A DNA stretch of 64,000 nucleotides from Emiliania huxleyi CCMP1516 (lineage: Eukaryota > Haptophyta > Isochrysidales > Noelaerhabdaceae), in the NCBI RefSeq assembly GCF_000372725.1, contig NW_005196756.1:529783-593782 (forward strand). The letters are read 5' to 3'. A program made the translations under genes and the position numbers. Below the pieces are notes generated by a model that saw only the letters and a list, made by a program, of their open reading frames with translations, made no database searches and was not told the DNA's origin. Below, piece after piece: positions 28,714 through 39,642 of the stretch (position 1 is its first letter; each line of letters opens with the position of its first letter).

Positions 28714-30393
28714 ATGGCTCTCGCGACTGTCTGCACGGCCCTGGCTTACTCGTCTTACCGAGACGAGGTTCCCAACGGCCGGGCATTCAGCGGCGGCATG
28801 TACAGCAGCGTCGGCCACTCGGGCACCCAGGCTTCGCAGTTTCGTAGCGCCTTCTCGGCTGCAGGCTATCGCTGGACCACCGCACTGTGTGAGGCTGACT
28901 CCGACGGGGACGGGAAGTCCAACGGCCTTGAGCTGGGCGATCCGTGCTGCGTGTGGAAGGCTCGGAACGGCGTTGCGCCCTACACGTCTTCTGAGCTCAC
29001 CTTGCCAGGCAGCGGAGTCGACACGACCTCCCGGATGTGCCCTACTTCGTCCAACTGCCCCTCTTGCTCGGATGGGGCGTCGTCTCCCCCCCCGCCGCCG
29101 CCGCCACCGCCACCGCCGCCATCGCCGCCACCGCCGCCACCGCCACCGTCTCCGCCGCCGCCGTCTCCGCCGCCGTCGCAACCGCCGCTGCTGCCACCGC
29201 CTTCTCCGCCGCCACCCTTGCAGCCGCCAACACTGCCGCCGTCCCTGCCACCGCCTTCCCCGCTGCCGCCAACGCCTCCGCCGCCCTCATCACCGCCGCC
29301 TCAGCCGCCGCCACCGTCCCCGCCGCCATCGCCCCCGCCGCCATCCTTCCCGCCCGGCATACCCCTCGGCAAGCCTCAGGCTCCTCCGCCGCCGCCCGTG
29401 TTGCCGCCACCCTCGCCGCCACCCTGGGCACCACCGCCCTCGGCACCGCCGCCCGTGGCACCGCCTTCTACCCCACGACCCTCACCACCTCCGCCTTCGC
29501 CACAGCCGCTGCCCCCACCTCCTTCTGAGCCGCCCTCGCCGCCGCCGCCCTTGCCGCCGCCGCCCTCGCCACCGCCGCCGTCTGTGCCGCCACCAACGCC
29601 GCCGCTTCCGCCGCCGCCGCTTCCGCCGCCGTCCGCGCCGCCCGTGTCGCCTCCCGTGTCGCCTGCGTGTTGCATGGCTGTGACCGCCTCGTGCATGGCC
29701 TGCAAGAACGGCGTGAGCCTCAGCGCCTTCTGCGCGGCCAAACCTGGCCACGCGGGCTGCACGACCGCGCCACTTCCGCGCCCAGCCATGCCGGTCCACG
29801 GGGGCCACCTGGCCCACGGCTTGCTCCTGTGCCTCGCGTGGGCGCTCCTCTTCCCGTCGGGCGCGGTCACGCCCCGCTTCTGGAAGGCGCGCTGGCCGAC
29901 TACGTGGCTCAAGTTCCACAAGATCCTCAACCTGTCCGCCGTCGCGCTCACCCTCATCGGCGTGGTCGTCCAGATCGTCGCGACGCAGAGGGACGGCTCG
30001 CCTCACTTTGCTCACACGCATGCGATCCTTGGCCTCACCCTGACCGTCGCCGTCGTGCTCCAGCCGGTGTATGGCTACCTGCGCCCACCGAAGAAGACCA
30101 GCCCAGGGCGCAGGGCGCAGCTCCCCGTCAGGGTGCAGTCTCCTTCGACGAAGCGCGTCGCCTGGAAGTGGAGCCACATGCTGATTGGATACGGCATGAT
30201 TGGCATCGGCGTCTTCCAGCTGATCTCGGGCATCCGCCTCTCGTGGGGCCTGGAGAGCCTCTACGGCGTCTACGGCGGCCTCTTTGGACTCGCGATGCTC
30301 TGGGGACTCGTGGGCTTCATGCTGGCGCCCAAGGCTTCGGCCAAGGCCGCCGAGGACGCTCCGCCTTCGCGAGTGGGGATCATGGCAAATTGA
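28714..30393 (+). CDS. temptin domain, proline-rich linker and cytochrome b561 fusion
   Basis: A single-exon gene of 559 residues. A signal peptide (MALATVCTALA) precedes a temptin-type domain (YRDEVPNGRAFSG, VGHSG, ALCEADSDGDGKSNGLELGD, PCC) at about residues 13-115. Residues about 122-313 are almost pure Pro/Ser, as in extensins and pherophorins. A Cys-rich block follows (CCMAVTASCMACKNGVSL). The C terminus has the helices and histidines of cytochrome b561: HGGHLAHGLLLCLAWALLFP, WLKFHKILN, HAILGLTLTVAVVLQPVYGY and WKWSHMLIGYGMIGIGVF. I infer a surface protein that passes electrons across the membrane, with an extracellular adhesive or signalling head. Temptin is a pheromone-complex protein in molluscs; its role in protists is unknown. 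Confidence 0.8.
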   Translation: MALATVCTALAYSSYRDEVPNGRAFSGGMYSSVGHSGTQASQFRSAFSAAGYRWTTALCEADSDGDGKSNGLELGDPCCVWKARNGVAPYTSSELTLPGSGVDTTSRMCPTSSNCPSCSDGASSPPPPPPPPPPPPSPPPPPPPPSPPPPSPPPSQPPLLPPPSPPPPLQPPTLPPSLPPPSPLPPTPPPPSSPPPQPPPPSPPPSPPPPSFPPGIPLGKPQAPPPPPVLPPPSPPPWAPPPSAPPPVAPPSTPRPSPPPPSPQPLPPPPSEPPSPPPPLPPPPSPPPPSVPPPTPPLPPPPLPPPSAPPVSPPVSPACCMAVTASCMACKNGVSLSAFCAAKPGHAGCTTAPLPRPAMPVHGGHLAHGLLLCLAWALLFPSGAVTPRFWKARWPTTWLKFHKILNLSAVALTLIGVVVQIVATQRDGSPHFAHTHAILGLTLTVAVVLQPVYGYLRPPKKTSPGRRAQLPVRVQSPSTKRVAWKWSHMLIGYGMIGIGVFQLISGIRLSWGLESLYGVYGGLFGLAMLWGLVGFMLAPKASAKAAEDAPPSRVGIMAN

Positions 30394-31249
30394 GGTGGCC
30401 ACCGTTTGCGCAGGCGTGTATTGTGCGGCGCGCGTAGCAAGGTCCTGTGCTCCCTAGCGAGGGGTGGCGTGTGCTGGGGCGATTGGTGCGTGTTACTGCT
30501 GTGTGCTGTGTGCTGCTGTGTGCTCACCTCTAGAATCACAAAAGCTTTGACACACGGTCACACGCGCCATTCCCGCGAACTCCCTCAATCGCTCTCCCCT
30601 GCACTCCCGCCAAGCAAGCGGCTTGTCGCCACTTTTTGTCTGTCGATTTTGTCTGGTGCCTCTCGCGCCTCTCGTGGAGCTGCACACAGCCCTGCCGCCT
30701 GCGAGCTGCACAGCCCGGGCGCACCTCTGCAGCGCTCACGGAAGGGCAAACAGCCCGTACGCCTCCTCCTCGCTGTCGTCCCCCTCGCTCTCTCCAAAAA
30801 AGCCAGTCCGCCCACGCTGATCGCCCCCAGCCCGCCAACCCGCAACCGCCCCCATCCCGCCCCCGCCGCCCGCCCGCCGCCCCGCCCCCGACACGCAAGC
30901 GCGAGATGAGGGCAGAGAGCGTCGTCGCAAGGCGCTGCCTGCCCCGGCAGGTGTCCCGGACGGAGCCCAGCGCGCGCAACTCGTGCTCGCGCCGCCGCAC
31001 CTAATCTCGGGCGATCTCGATCTCGAGCGATCTCGACGTCGACTCGGCGTGCTCTCGGGGCCTCACGCGCCGCGTGCTGCTCACAAAAGGCTTGCAGGTG
31101 CGCAGACAGCTCGGGCGGAGGCATCCTCTCGCCCTGCGGCGGCGAGCGCCTCGCCATGCAGGAGAGCATCGCCCCGCCCGCGAGCCGCCTGCGGTGAGGC
31201 GAGGGTGAAAGGTCGGGCCGCCTCCTCGCCAACACACACAAGGCGGCGG
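30394..31249. other. region with no confident gene
   Basis: C-rich and repeat-like sequence. On the minus strand a stretch at about 31010-31150 reads MPPPELSAHLQAFCEQHAAR and may be the last exon of the HAD-like gene upstream. Nothing else is supported. Confidence 0.3.
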
Positions 31250-31394
31250 CGCAGTGGCCAGGCTGCGACTCCCGACTCCACGTCTAAAGACAGGAGCTGG
31301 GCATGAAGAGTGCAAGGCCCGAAACACGCGGGAGACTCACTCTCGACCGATGAGAATGAGACCCCTTCCCCCGCCAGTCGCCACAGGAAGGAGC

Positions 31395-31510
31395 TCCCTC
31401 ATCTCGCCTCCATCTCGGCTCATCTCGCCTCCATCTCGGCTCATCTCGGCTGCATCTCGGCTCATCTCGGCGGCATCTCGGCTGCATCTCGGCGGCATCT
31501 CGCCTCGTCT
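31395..31510. repeat. CATCTCGGC minisatellite
   Basis: About 12 short units of (T/G)CATCTCGGC with length variation. The reverse complement, GCCGAGATG, is also the theme of the minisatellites at 21310-21590 and 62650-62706. Confidence 0.75.
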
Positions 31511-31984
31511 GCCCGACCGCGGGAAGGAGCTCGGCCGCCAAGTCGGGAAAGTCGAGCGGCGGCTCCGGAGTCGAGAGGCTCTGCAGCACCAGCACGGTGC
31601 CTGCGAGACGGCCTCGAGGGTGAGTGCTACACCGAGGCTATTCGCGAGTACGGCGCGCGGCGCAGCCGGCACGCGGCCCTCGGAGAGAGGCCGCGCCAGC
31701 ACGCTGTCTCTCGGCTGTCTCTCGGCTGTATCTCGGCTGTCTCTCGGCGATCTCTCGGCGATCTCTCGGCGATCTCTCGGCGGCCTTCGGAGTGAGGCCT
31801 CATCAGCACGCCCACCCGCCCGTTGTGCGACCAGGTGCCTGCAGGAGCCGGTCCGAGAAGGCTCAGACAGCGCCCGCCTCCTCCCCTCCCCCCCCCCCCC
31901 ACGTGTGGCGAGGCCAGGTGCCGTCAATGTCGGTGTAGAGCAGGCGCGGGCGCGGCGCGCCTCTGAGCGGGAGCCGAAGGTTTG
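31500..31984 (-). CDS. partial HAD-like hydrolase, exons with a duplicated edge
   Basis: An exon at 31922-31984 reads NLRLPLRGAPRPRLLYTDIDG. The DIDG matches the nucleophile motif (DxDGT) of haloacid-dehalogenase-type phosphatases. With a GC-AG join it continues at 31838 as TWSHNGRVGVLMRPHSEG. After a GAGAGATCGCC repeat, a near-copy of that edge (VLARPLSEGRVPAAPRAV) begins a further coding stretch (ALTLEAVSQ, then TVLVLQSLSTPEPPLDFPDL). Later HAD motifs and the 5' exon are not found, so function is tentative. It is head-to-head with the TMBIM gene, 145 bp away. Confidence 0.4.
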
Positions 31985-32129
31985 CTGCGGTGGTAGGTGG
32001 GAGGGAGGTAGGTGGGTGGTGGGGTGGTTTGACTTTGCCGCAGAGGCCGTCCCGCGGACGTGGATTTCTTTTCCGCCGGACCTATCCTACTGCCGCTCCG
32101 GCCGCCGCCCGCGCACACTCTCCCCAAAA

Positions 32130-33165
32130 ATGGCGACCATGAAGCCGGCCCCCGCCTGGCCCTCGCACGACGCGCTGCACGACGACGACTTTGCCTACGG
32201 CGCTTCCGTTGCGTCCTGCGACGCCGCCGTCCAGCGCGGCTTCCTGCGCAAGGTGTTTGGCCTCGTCGCGGCGCAGCTCGCACTCACCGCCGCGCTCTCG
32301 GCCGCGTTCATGTTTTACGCGCCACTGCGCAGCTTCGCGATTCACAACCACTGGATGATGATGGTCTCTTTTGTCGCTTCGCTCGGCCTGCTCGTCGCTT
32401 GCCAAGTCTACGCGCACTCACACCCCACGAACCTGTACCTCCTCTTCGGCTTTACGCTTGCAATGGCCTGGAGTGTCGCGACGACGTGCGGGGCATTTGC
32501 GGCGGCTGGACTCGGGCTGATTGTGCTCGAGGCGCCTCATTGCGCCCCATTGCGTCCACACAACCACCCCCCTCCCCTCTCTTTCCCTCCTCTTACCCCC
32601 GCGTGCGCTCCCGCCACCGCCACCGACCCCCCTCTTTCCGCCACGACACCGACCCCCTCCCGGCACGCCCAACCTAGGCGCTCGCCCTCACCGCCAGCGT
32701 GACTGCCGGCCTCACGGTCTACACCCTCCGCTCCAAGACCGACTTCTCCTACCTCGGCGCCGGCCTCGGCGCGGCGCTGTGGGTGCTGCTCCTAGGAGGG
32801 CTGCTTGCGATGTTTGTGCCGGGAATGCACCTCGCGCTGGCAATGGGGGGCGCGGTCTTGTTCTCCGCCTACATTGTGCGCTCCGGACGCAGCCTCGTGC
32901 CCCCCCCCCCCCCCCCTTTCTCCCCTGCCTCGACCCTCTTCCGCGCGCTCGCGCAGGTCTACGACGTGCACATGATCGCCAACCGGTGCAGAGGGAGAGG
33001 GGCCGTGGACCGGAGCAGTGCGCACCCCCCGTGCAGATCGAAGGGGTGCTGACCAATAGGCTCTCTCCAGACGAGTACATCCACGCGTCCATCTCGCTCT
33101 ACCTGGACATAGTGAACCTCTTCCTGCACCTGCTGCGCATCCTCTCCGAGCTGCAGCGCGACTAG
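32130..33165 (+). CDS. BAX-inhibitor-1/TMBIM (lifeguard-type) membrane protein, four exons
   Basis: Exons 32130-32531, 32678-32875, 32957-32985 and 33060-33165 give 244 residues. Intron 1 is GC-AG (VLE, then ALALTASVTAGLTVYT); introns 2 and 3 are GT-AG. The protein has seven hydrophobic helices, FLRKVFGLVAAQLALTAALS near the start, LFSAYIVYDVHMIANR, and the C-terminal SPDEYIHASISLYLDIVNLF. The YD pair and the SPDEY...LYLDIINLF block are characteristic of the TMBIM family, whose members form Ca2+ leak channels in ER or Golgi and restrain cell death. The 29-bp exon is unusually small. The ATG at 32130 has a second in-frame ATG three codons on. Confidence 0.88.
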
Positions 33166-34085
33166 GCGAGCCCCCCCCCCCCCCCCCCACACACACACAC
33201 AAGCAACATGCAACCACACTCTCGACACGTCCGAAGACGATCCATCTACTTCTCGATGCACGATGCCGCTCTCCCTCGCCGCCACGCCGCCTCCGTCGCC
33301 AGCTGCAGCTCCACCGGCGCCCCTCCCCCTCGACTCCCCCCCCCCCGCCCATGGCCTAGCCCATGCCCCGGGCCACACACCCATGGCCACAGGACACCCT
33401 CGAGGCCACACCGCCGCTCACCCGTCGCCGCACCGGCGCACTCTCGCAGCACGCAGCTGACACGGTCTCTACGACAAAGAGACGACACGAGCCTCTCCGA
33501 GAGAGCCACACACCGCACACACCGGCCGGAGTGGACGAGCCGACAGAGCTCCGGCGTTGTGGCGAGACCCCCCCCCCCCTCCCCCCCCCCTCGTTGTGGC
33601 GAGGATCCCTTCGAGGCGTCCTGTGAGGATCCCTTTAAGGAGTCCTGCGGGGGCGCACGGCCGCGGCGCTGATATCCCGATCGCCTGGGCGTGGCGCAGG
33701 TGGCACTGTGCCTGTGGGACCGCATCTCGGGTGCCAGAGGAGGGCAGGCGCCGGCGTCCCGCGCGCGCGTTAGACTCCCGCATCCGCAACCCCGGTTCAC
33801 GTTTGAGACCCTGGCCTTGGGCCCAGCTTGGGCCCCCGGCGACAGTGGACGGCAGGTGGACGGCTTGAATTCGATCTCGTGGTATAGATTAGAACTGTGC
33901 GAGGAGAAAACCCAAATCCGTTCTGCGGACTTGGAGCACTTGGAGTGCAGTCATCAATCACACATCCAGGGCCGGGGAGCTCAGAAGCGCACCCAGCGGG
34001 CCGGATGATTGGCGAGCGCGTTTTTCTCTTTGAAGGCGCCCCGCCGCTTCCAGGCAGAAACTCGGTATTGCTCCGAGCCTGCCGC
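33166..34085. other. intergenic region without a supported gene
   Basis: It contains poly-C at about 33171-33188 with a CA tract, further C-rich runs near 33570-33590, and a repeated GAGGATCCCTT motif near 33601-33640. No coding stretch could be supported. Confidence 0.35.
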
Positions 34086-35679
34086 ATGTCCGGAATGGCC
34101 TTTGGCGGCGCCGACGAGGGCGAGTCTGGCGGCCTGATTGCGCGTGCGAGCGACATTGCGCAGGGGCTTAATTACCCGAAGACGGCGTTCTTTCACATCG
34201 CCTTCAAGACGGCTGCGAGTGAGCGCCGAACGCTCACCGCCGCCGGGCACCGCTGCGGCCGCCGCGCGCGCATGCAGTATTCCTGCACGTGCAGACACGC
34301 ACGCATACACACACACGCACACACGCACACACACACACATCCGCGCGCACCCTCTCGCTGGGCCGCTCATTCCGGCCGCGGCCACGCCTCGCCGCCGCAG
34401 TTCTCATCTACATGTTTGGCTCATGGTTCTCGTCCAACTTTGTCAACATCTTCGTGCTCTGCGTCCTGATGCTTGCCTTTGACTTTTGGACAGTAAAGAA
34501 TGTGTCCGGCAGGCGCGACGCCGCCCGCCCGCCCGCCCTGCCACCGCGCCGAGGCCCCGTCGCTTCTTCGGCCTCCGCGAGCCTCGCCCAAGCGCGTCCC
34601 TCGCCCCAACCGTCGCCCTTCGCCTCGCGCCCCTGCGCCCTGCAGGCTGATGGTTGCGCTGCGCTGGTGGAGCATCTGTGAACAGCGCCTCTTCACACCA
34701 CACTGGCTGTGAACCAGGCTGATGGTTGGGCTGCGCTGGTGGAGCGAGGTGCGGGACGACGGCTCCACAGACTGGAAGTACGAGTGTCGTGACGGCGAGC
34801 GCCGTACCCCTCACCCTCACGCAACAGCACAACCGCGGGCCGAAATCGCACGACAGCACAGTGACAGTCAGACATGCAGCACCGGAGTCCCAGGGAGGGC
34901 GAGCAAACACGCTTATCGCGCGCGCACAGACGCCGACTCGGAGGCCGCACCACCCCCTCACCCTCCTCACCCTCACCCTCACCCTCACCCTCACCCCTCG
35001 CCCCTCCACCCTCCACCCTCCACCCTACACACCCTCCCCCTCCCCCGCCACCCTCCACCCTCCACCCTACACACCCTCACCCCTCCCCCTCCACCCTCCA
35101 CCCTCCACCCTACACACCCTCCCCCTCCCCCGCCACCCTCCACCCTCCACCCTACACACCCTCCCCCTCCCCCGCCACCCCTCCCGCGTGACATGGGCAC
35201 GCCTCGAGCCCCTGCGGCAACGCCCCGCCGGAGCAGGCAACCTCAACGCGACGACGATGGACGTTGCCATCTTTTGGATCGGTCTGCTCACGCCGGCTTT
35301 CATCTGGTGCCAAGCGCCCCGCTTGCGGCAGCGCCCACATGGCCCCTCCCACGTCCTCCTTCCGCCACCGGCCGTGGCCTCGCTAGCCGACCCCCCCACC
35401 CCACCCCACCCCCACCCCCACCCCCGCGCCGCGCCGCCCCTTCCCAGGTTCATCTTTGGAGTGGGCTCGGTGTTTCGCCTCAGCTTTGACTGGCTGCTCC
35501 TCATCGCCATCGCCCTGGCGCTGAGCGGCGCCAACATCGTGGGGTATGTGCGCTGCAAGCAGGAGGCGGGAACACGGCTGATGAGCGGGCTGCAGGGCGT
35601 GATGGGCCGCACGGGGATGGGGTCCAATGTGATGGGCCAGGCGCTGCAATCGGCAGCGGGCAAGGCGTTTGGGCTCTGA
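34086..35679 (+). CDS. TVP23/FAM18-type Golgi membrane protein, five exons
   Basis: Exons 34086-34218, 34401-34512, 34718-34788, 35237-35306 and 35448-35679 join to 205 residues, the usual size for TVP23. Family blocks appear in order: PKTAFFHIAFKTAA, FGSWFSSNFVNIFVLCVLML then AFDFWTVKNVSGR, LMVGLRWWSEVRDDGS, MDVAIFWIGLLTPAFIW, and LLLIAIALALSGANIVGYVR. TVP23 acts in the late Golgi/endosome membrane in vesicle traffic. Introns 1, 3 and 4 are GT-AG and intron 2 is GC-AG. Intron 2 holds a near-copy of the start of exon 3 (34646) that reads into a stop. Introns 1 and 3 contain a CA repeat and a C-rich minisatellite. Confidence 0.88.
34950..35185. repeat. CCCTCCACC-rich minisatellite in TVP23 intron 3
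   Basis: Tandem CCCTCACC and CCACCCTCCACCCTACACAC units fill most of the 448-bp intron. The protein-like frames here are repeat translations. Confidence 0.8.
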
Positions 35680-35753
35680 GGGGCGCGCGAGGCCAGGGCG
35701 GGGTACAGGGGGACTCGTGACGACCGCTTCACGGCGGGCGGTGTGAAGTGCCG

Positions 35754-35754
<1 letters not shown>

Positions 35755-35838
<84 letters not shown>
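35755..35838. repeat. (AC)n microsatellite
   Basis: About 42 uninterrupted AC dinucleotides just past the TVP23 gene. Confidence 0.95.
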
Positions 35839-35840
<2 letters not shown>

Positions 35841-36214
35841 GAGACTGTCGTGTGCGTGCAGAGAGAGTACTGACCAGAGACGATAGAGAGAGGACCAGCA
35901 GAGAGCAGCGAGAGCCGAGTGAGAGAGAGAGAGAGACGATCTGATGTACTCCTACGCTAATGCCACATGAATGTACTGAGTCTAGTAAATAGAGAGGTCG
36001 TCCACCGTCGCAGCAAAGCGCGCGCGGGGAGCGGACCACACTCCGTTGCCGGCTCGTGTGGCCGAGCTTTGCTGCCTTCTTGCACGGCACGTTGCCGGCT
36101 GTAACGTTGCCTGCACCCCATGGCCGCGCCTGGCCACTCTTCTCTCTTGGTCTTGCCTCTTGTGCGCTTGGCATGGTCGAGTCGAGCGCGAAGCCACGCT
36201 CGACTCCACTTTCT

Positions 36215-36560
36215 TTTCTCTGTCAGGACTCTAAGTTTCTGTCGCGTGTCGGACTCTCAAGTTTCTGTCAGCGCAGGACTCTCAAGTTTGCTTGTCAGGA
36301 CTCTCAAGTTTGCTTGTCAGGACTCTCAAGGTTACGTCATGACTGCCCCATCAGGACGATTCCGCAGAGGGCGGCACGGGTCGAAAGGGGGGCTGGGCGT
36401 CTATCATTCACTGCTGGGGGCGAGGGGAGGGTTGCAGTGAAGGAAGCTGGAAGGTGGAAGTCTCGTCTGTGCGTCGTCATGACTCCGCCAGGACTCTGTC
36501 AGGACTCTGTCAGGACTCTGTCAGGACTCTGTCAGGACTCTGTCAGGACTGTCAGGACAG
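36215..36560. repeat. two related tandem repeats
   Basis: 36215-36330 has about five 20-24-bp units like GTCAGGACTCTCAAGTTTGCTT. 36485-36555 has six 13-bp units of GGACTCTGTCA. They share the GTCAGGACTCT core. No gene is seen between 35839 and 37540. Confidence 0.75.
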
Positions 36561-37074
36561 GTGCGGGAGGTCCACAAACCAGGTTTCGGGCTGCCATAAG
36601 TTGGCTAGGGTTGTATGTGCGCTGGTAACAACAGACTCGGGCATAGCCCTCGACAGCCACCCCCTAACCCCCCACCCACCCCCCTTTTTATAAAGTGTGT
36701 GGAGCATTCGTCGGCGCGCCGCCCCGCCGTGCCTCCACGCAGCGCCACTCCCCGGCACGCGCGACAGCTGCAAAGGTCCTCCTCGGGCCTAGACTCTAGT
36801 CAGCATCGTGCGAGCCATCTTCGTGTGTGAGGGGATATGACTGCGGGCCTCGCCTGCTCGGCCGCCTCTCCTTTCCTCTCCCGTCGCCGACGCGAAGGGG
36901 CGAGGGGTCGGGGCGAGGCCCGCGCGCCTCTGCAACCTGCTGTGTGTGGGTCCTGTGAGACCTCGAGGGAACTGTTTGACTGTCGGCGGAGAAGGTGTCT
37001 CTCTTGGCACTTCACTGCCATTGTCTTTGTACCATTTATCCTTTGTAACATTGCCTTGGACTACGAAGGATGAA

Positions 37075-37300
37075 AAATACGTAATGCGTAATGCGTATGC
37101 GTGATACGTAAGCGAGGGGGGGGGGGGGGGGGCTCGGGGGCGCGCGGGGCGAGATACGTAATCCGTAAACGTGACGCGTGGTACGTAAGGCACCCGCCGC
37201 GCGGGCCATTGCACCGTCCCCCGGGCAAAGCTTTGCGGTGAAGCAGACGTATGCGTAATGCGGATACGTGGCTGGGTTCACAGCGATTGTAGGAAAACGA
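37075..37300. repeat. TACGTAATGCG repeats and dispersed repeat end
   Basis: Short, irregular units (ATACGTAATGCGTA and similar) with a poly-G interruption, ending in the sequence shared with the first 36 bases of the window (37265-37297). Confidence 0.55.
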
Positions 37301-38027
37301 AGGGAACACTTGACGGTCGCGGCCTTCCGACTCGCGCCTCCGCCTCACTGGCACTATTGTAGCCCTGGCCGGTGCGCGTGCAGAGTTGAAGTTCCGGAGT
37401 AAAAATTCGAACGCGTTCTCTCGCGGTGACCAAAAAATGTCCACCTCAGAGGCACCTCCGGAGGCAGGCCGCTGCACGCCGGCGACACAGCTCCAGCTGT
37501 CGAACTGACCCGCAGCTCCTCTCAGAGCGGGAACTGTGACGAAAGTTGACTGAGGCGGTTGTCAGGAATCATCATACGGATCACATGGTGGCTCTCTCAT
37601 TCATGACGGGAGACCGCCCGACCACTCCTGGGTGGCACTGCCACCGGTGTCGCTCGTCGTCCTGTCGACAGCGTGCCGACAGCGACACAGCCCATGTGGG
37701 ACGCGTCGAGTATCGACCTCTACTGCTTACCCAGCCTTCGAGTGTATCCTTGCTGTGGTCCCACACCCACTGGTGTCCATCTCAGAGACCGCAGGAGGTC
37801 ATGAGGGTCGATGGGAGTGCCAACCCCACAATGCCTCAAGACCCAGCCCAGTACAAGCAGCCCGGGCCAACGCCGGTAGAGGCAACTGTTCAGGCTCTGA
37901 CGGTCGAACCGACATCGCCGCGGCGGTCGCGAAGCGGGGCCGAGGTTGCTTCTGGCGCACCCCAAGTCGTCATACTGGTTGGGTAGTAGTCGAAGTTCTG
38001 AGATCCTTGGTGTGGACGGTATCCGCG

Positions 38028-38215
38028 GCGGGATATGGCGGGATATGGCGGGATATGGCGGGATACCGGGAGATACTGGGAGATACCGGGAGATACCAGG
38101 AGATACGAGATACGGGCAGATACGGGCATACGGGCGGATACGGGGAGATGCGAGGAGATGCAAGGAGATACGGGGAGATACAGTCAGATATTGGAAAGAT
38201 ACATCAAGATACCGC
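38028..38215. repeat. GGGATATGGC/GGGAGATAC minisatellite
   Basis: Tandem 9-10-bp units drifting from GGGATATGGC to GGGAGATACC and GGAGATGC. A smaller array of the same type lies at 2755-2795. It directly precedes repeat D. Confidence 0.75.
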
Positions 38216-38244
38216 AAAAAAAACGTCCACACCACTGTTGTGGC

Positions 38245-38690
38245 CTAAAGTCTGCGCAGGTTGTGAGGATCACGATGCCGGCGTGAACACGACTAACTGA
38301 CGGGGACCGCTCCGGGACGCACGCCGGCGAAGCACCATCAAGCTGTTGTACGGCCCCGGCATCGCCTTCCCAGGCTTAGCTAGACTGAGAGATATTGTGG
38401 ACATGATTGGTTTCTACAATATATACACTGACACTGACCCTCCCAGAGCTCGTCCCGGTCCGTCACGGCCATCCTCGGCCTCCGGAGGGCCCCCGGCCGC
38501 CGCGCGGTGCGGCGGAGTCACAAATCCGACGGCAGAGCACCGGGACGCGGTCGGCGATCTGAGGCCCAACTAGGCGTATGCATTGCCCATCCAGGGCTAT
38601 CACCTGGACCTATCAACAGGCGCCTGCGGCGCCGTGCTCAGGAGCTGCTGCTCCAACCTGTTCACACTTTCGTACGGCACAGTAGGACTT
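38245..38690 (+). repeat. dispersed repeat D, copy 2
   Basis: About 445 bp matching 7625-8186 without the 120-bp hairpin-headed insertion. A near-perfect palindrome (AAGTGTGACTAGTCACGCTT, about 38717-38736) lies just beyond it. Confidence 0.65.
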
Positions 38691-39163
38691 CTGAGCCTCG
38701 AGGCTTGGCGGGTCTAAGTGTGACTAGTCACGCTTGGGTGCTTACGCGGTCTAAGGTCAGCGAGAGCCTCTTACACGGGCTAAGTCTGCCGTGGCACGGC
38801 CTGGCTCCCACCGTGATCAACGATACGGCGCTAGCCCCCAAATTTTCTTCGCCTGCGGCGGGCGCCTTGTTAAACAAACTTCAGTTTGTGCTAGTGAACT
38901 AAGGAGAAGCGGGTCGAGCCTCGGCGCAGAGGGCAGCGCCTAGCGGGCGGGAACCCTTACCCCGCGCCTTCTGCTGACCGCCGTTTTGTACGGCGGGACC
39001 TCCGAGCGCCACGAGGCCCTCACACCGCTCTCGACTAGCGTCGGCTCCTGCTCAGACAGGCGCCAACCTATCAGTTCTCAAAGCGAGCGGAGGCGGCGCT
39101 ACCCGCCGGCCCGCCAGCGACGCACGCCGCGCAGGGCAGCCAGGCCGGAAAGGACGACTACCG

Positions 39164-39341
39164 ATGCCGGCAACGTCAATGCTCTCCCTCGTGCAGAAGG
39201 CGCTGCGCAACCTCCTCGTCGGCGACGACGAGGTCGTCCCCGCGTGCGGCTGCTCCCGGGCCGACGGCGTCGCGGAGCCGACGTCGCCCCCCGCGCCGCT
39301 CGTCGGCGGCCCCAGCCAACGTTCCGAGTTCAACGATCCAG
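39164..39341 (+). CDS. possible first exon of an unidentified protein
   Basis: From an ATG at 39164 it reads MPATSMLSLVQKALRNLLVG, then DDEVVPACGCSRADGV and further to SEFNDPG at a good GT donor (CCAG then GTGACC). No following exon was found. What follows is a 55-bp direct repeat (39363-39418 and 39551-39605, AAGCGGCACCCA ... CCGGCCGAGCGGC). Confidence 0.3.
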
Positions 39342-39642
39342 GTGACCGTCCACCCTCCCCACTCTGCCAAGCGGCACCCACCCCCCATCGGCCGGCGGAA
39401 GCCCACCGGCCGAGCGGCGAACACGGCCCTCGAGCCAGCCCCCGCGGCACCCGACACGACACTGGCCTCGCGCCTCGACACGACACGATGACCCGGCGAT
39501 CCGGCGAGTACTGAGGGCGATCCCTCGGGCCGAGGGCGAACCCTCGGCCCCGCCAAGCGGCACCCAACCCCCATCGGCCGGCGGAAGCCCACCGGCCGAG
39601 CGGCATCCGGATCGATCCTCCTCATGCTCAGCAATCGCCACC

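Noticed and set aside
29042-29957. Ala/Gly-rich frames antisense to the temptin/b561 gene
   Set aside because: Produced by the opposite strand of the CCG/CCT proline repeat.
31254-32129. Upstream extension of the TMBIM frame
   Set aside because: The open frame reads through a CATCTCGGC minisatellite and antisense HAD-like exons; similarity begins only after the ATG at 32130.
34874-35236. Pro/Thr/Ser-rich frames
   Set aside because: They are the C-rich minisatellite in TVP23 intron 3; the flanking exons join without it.
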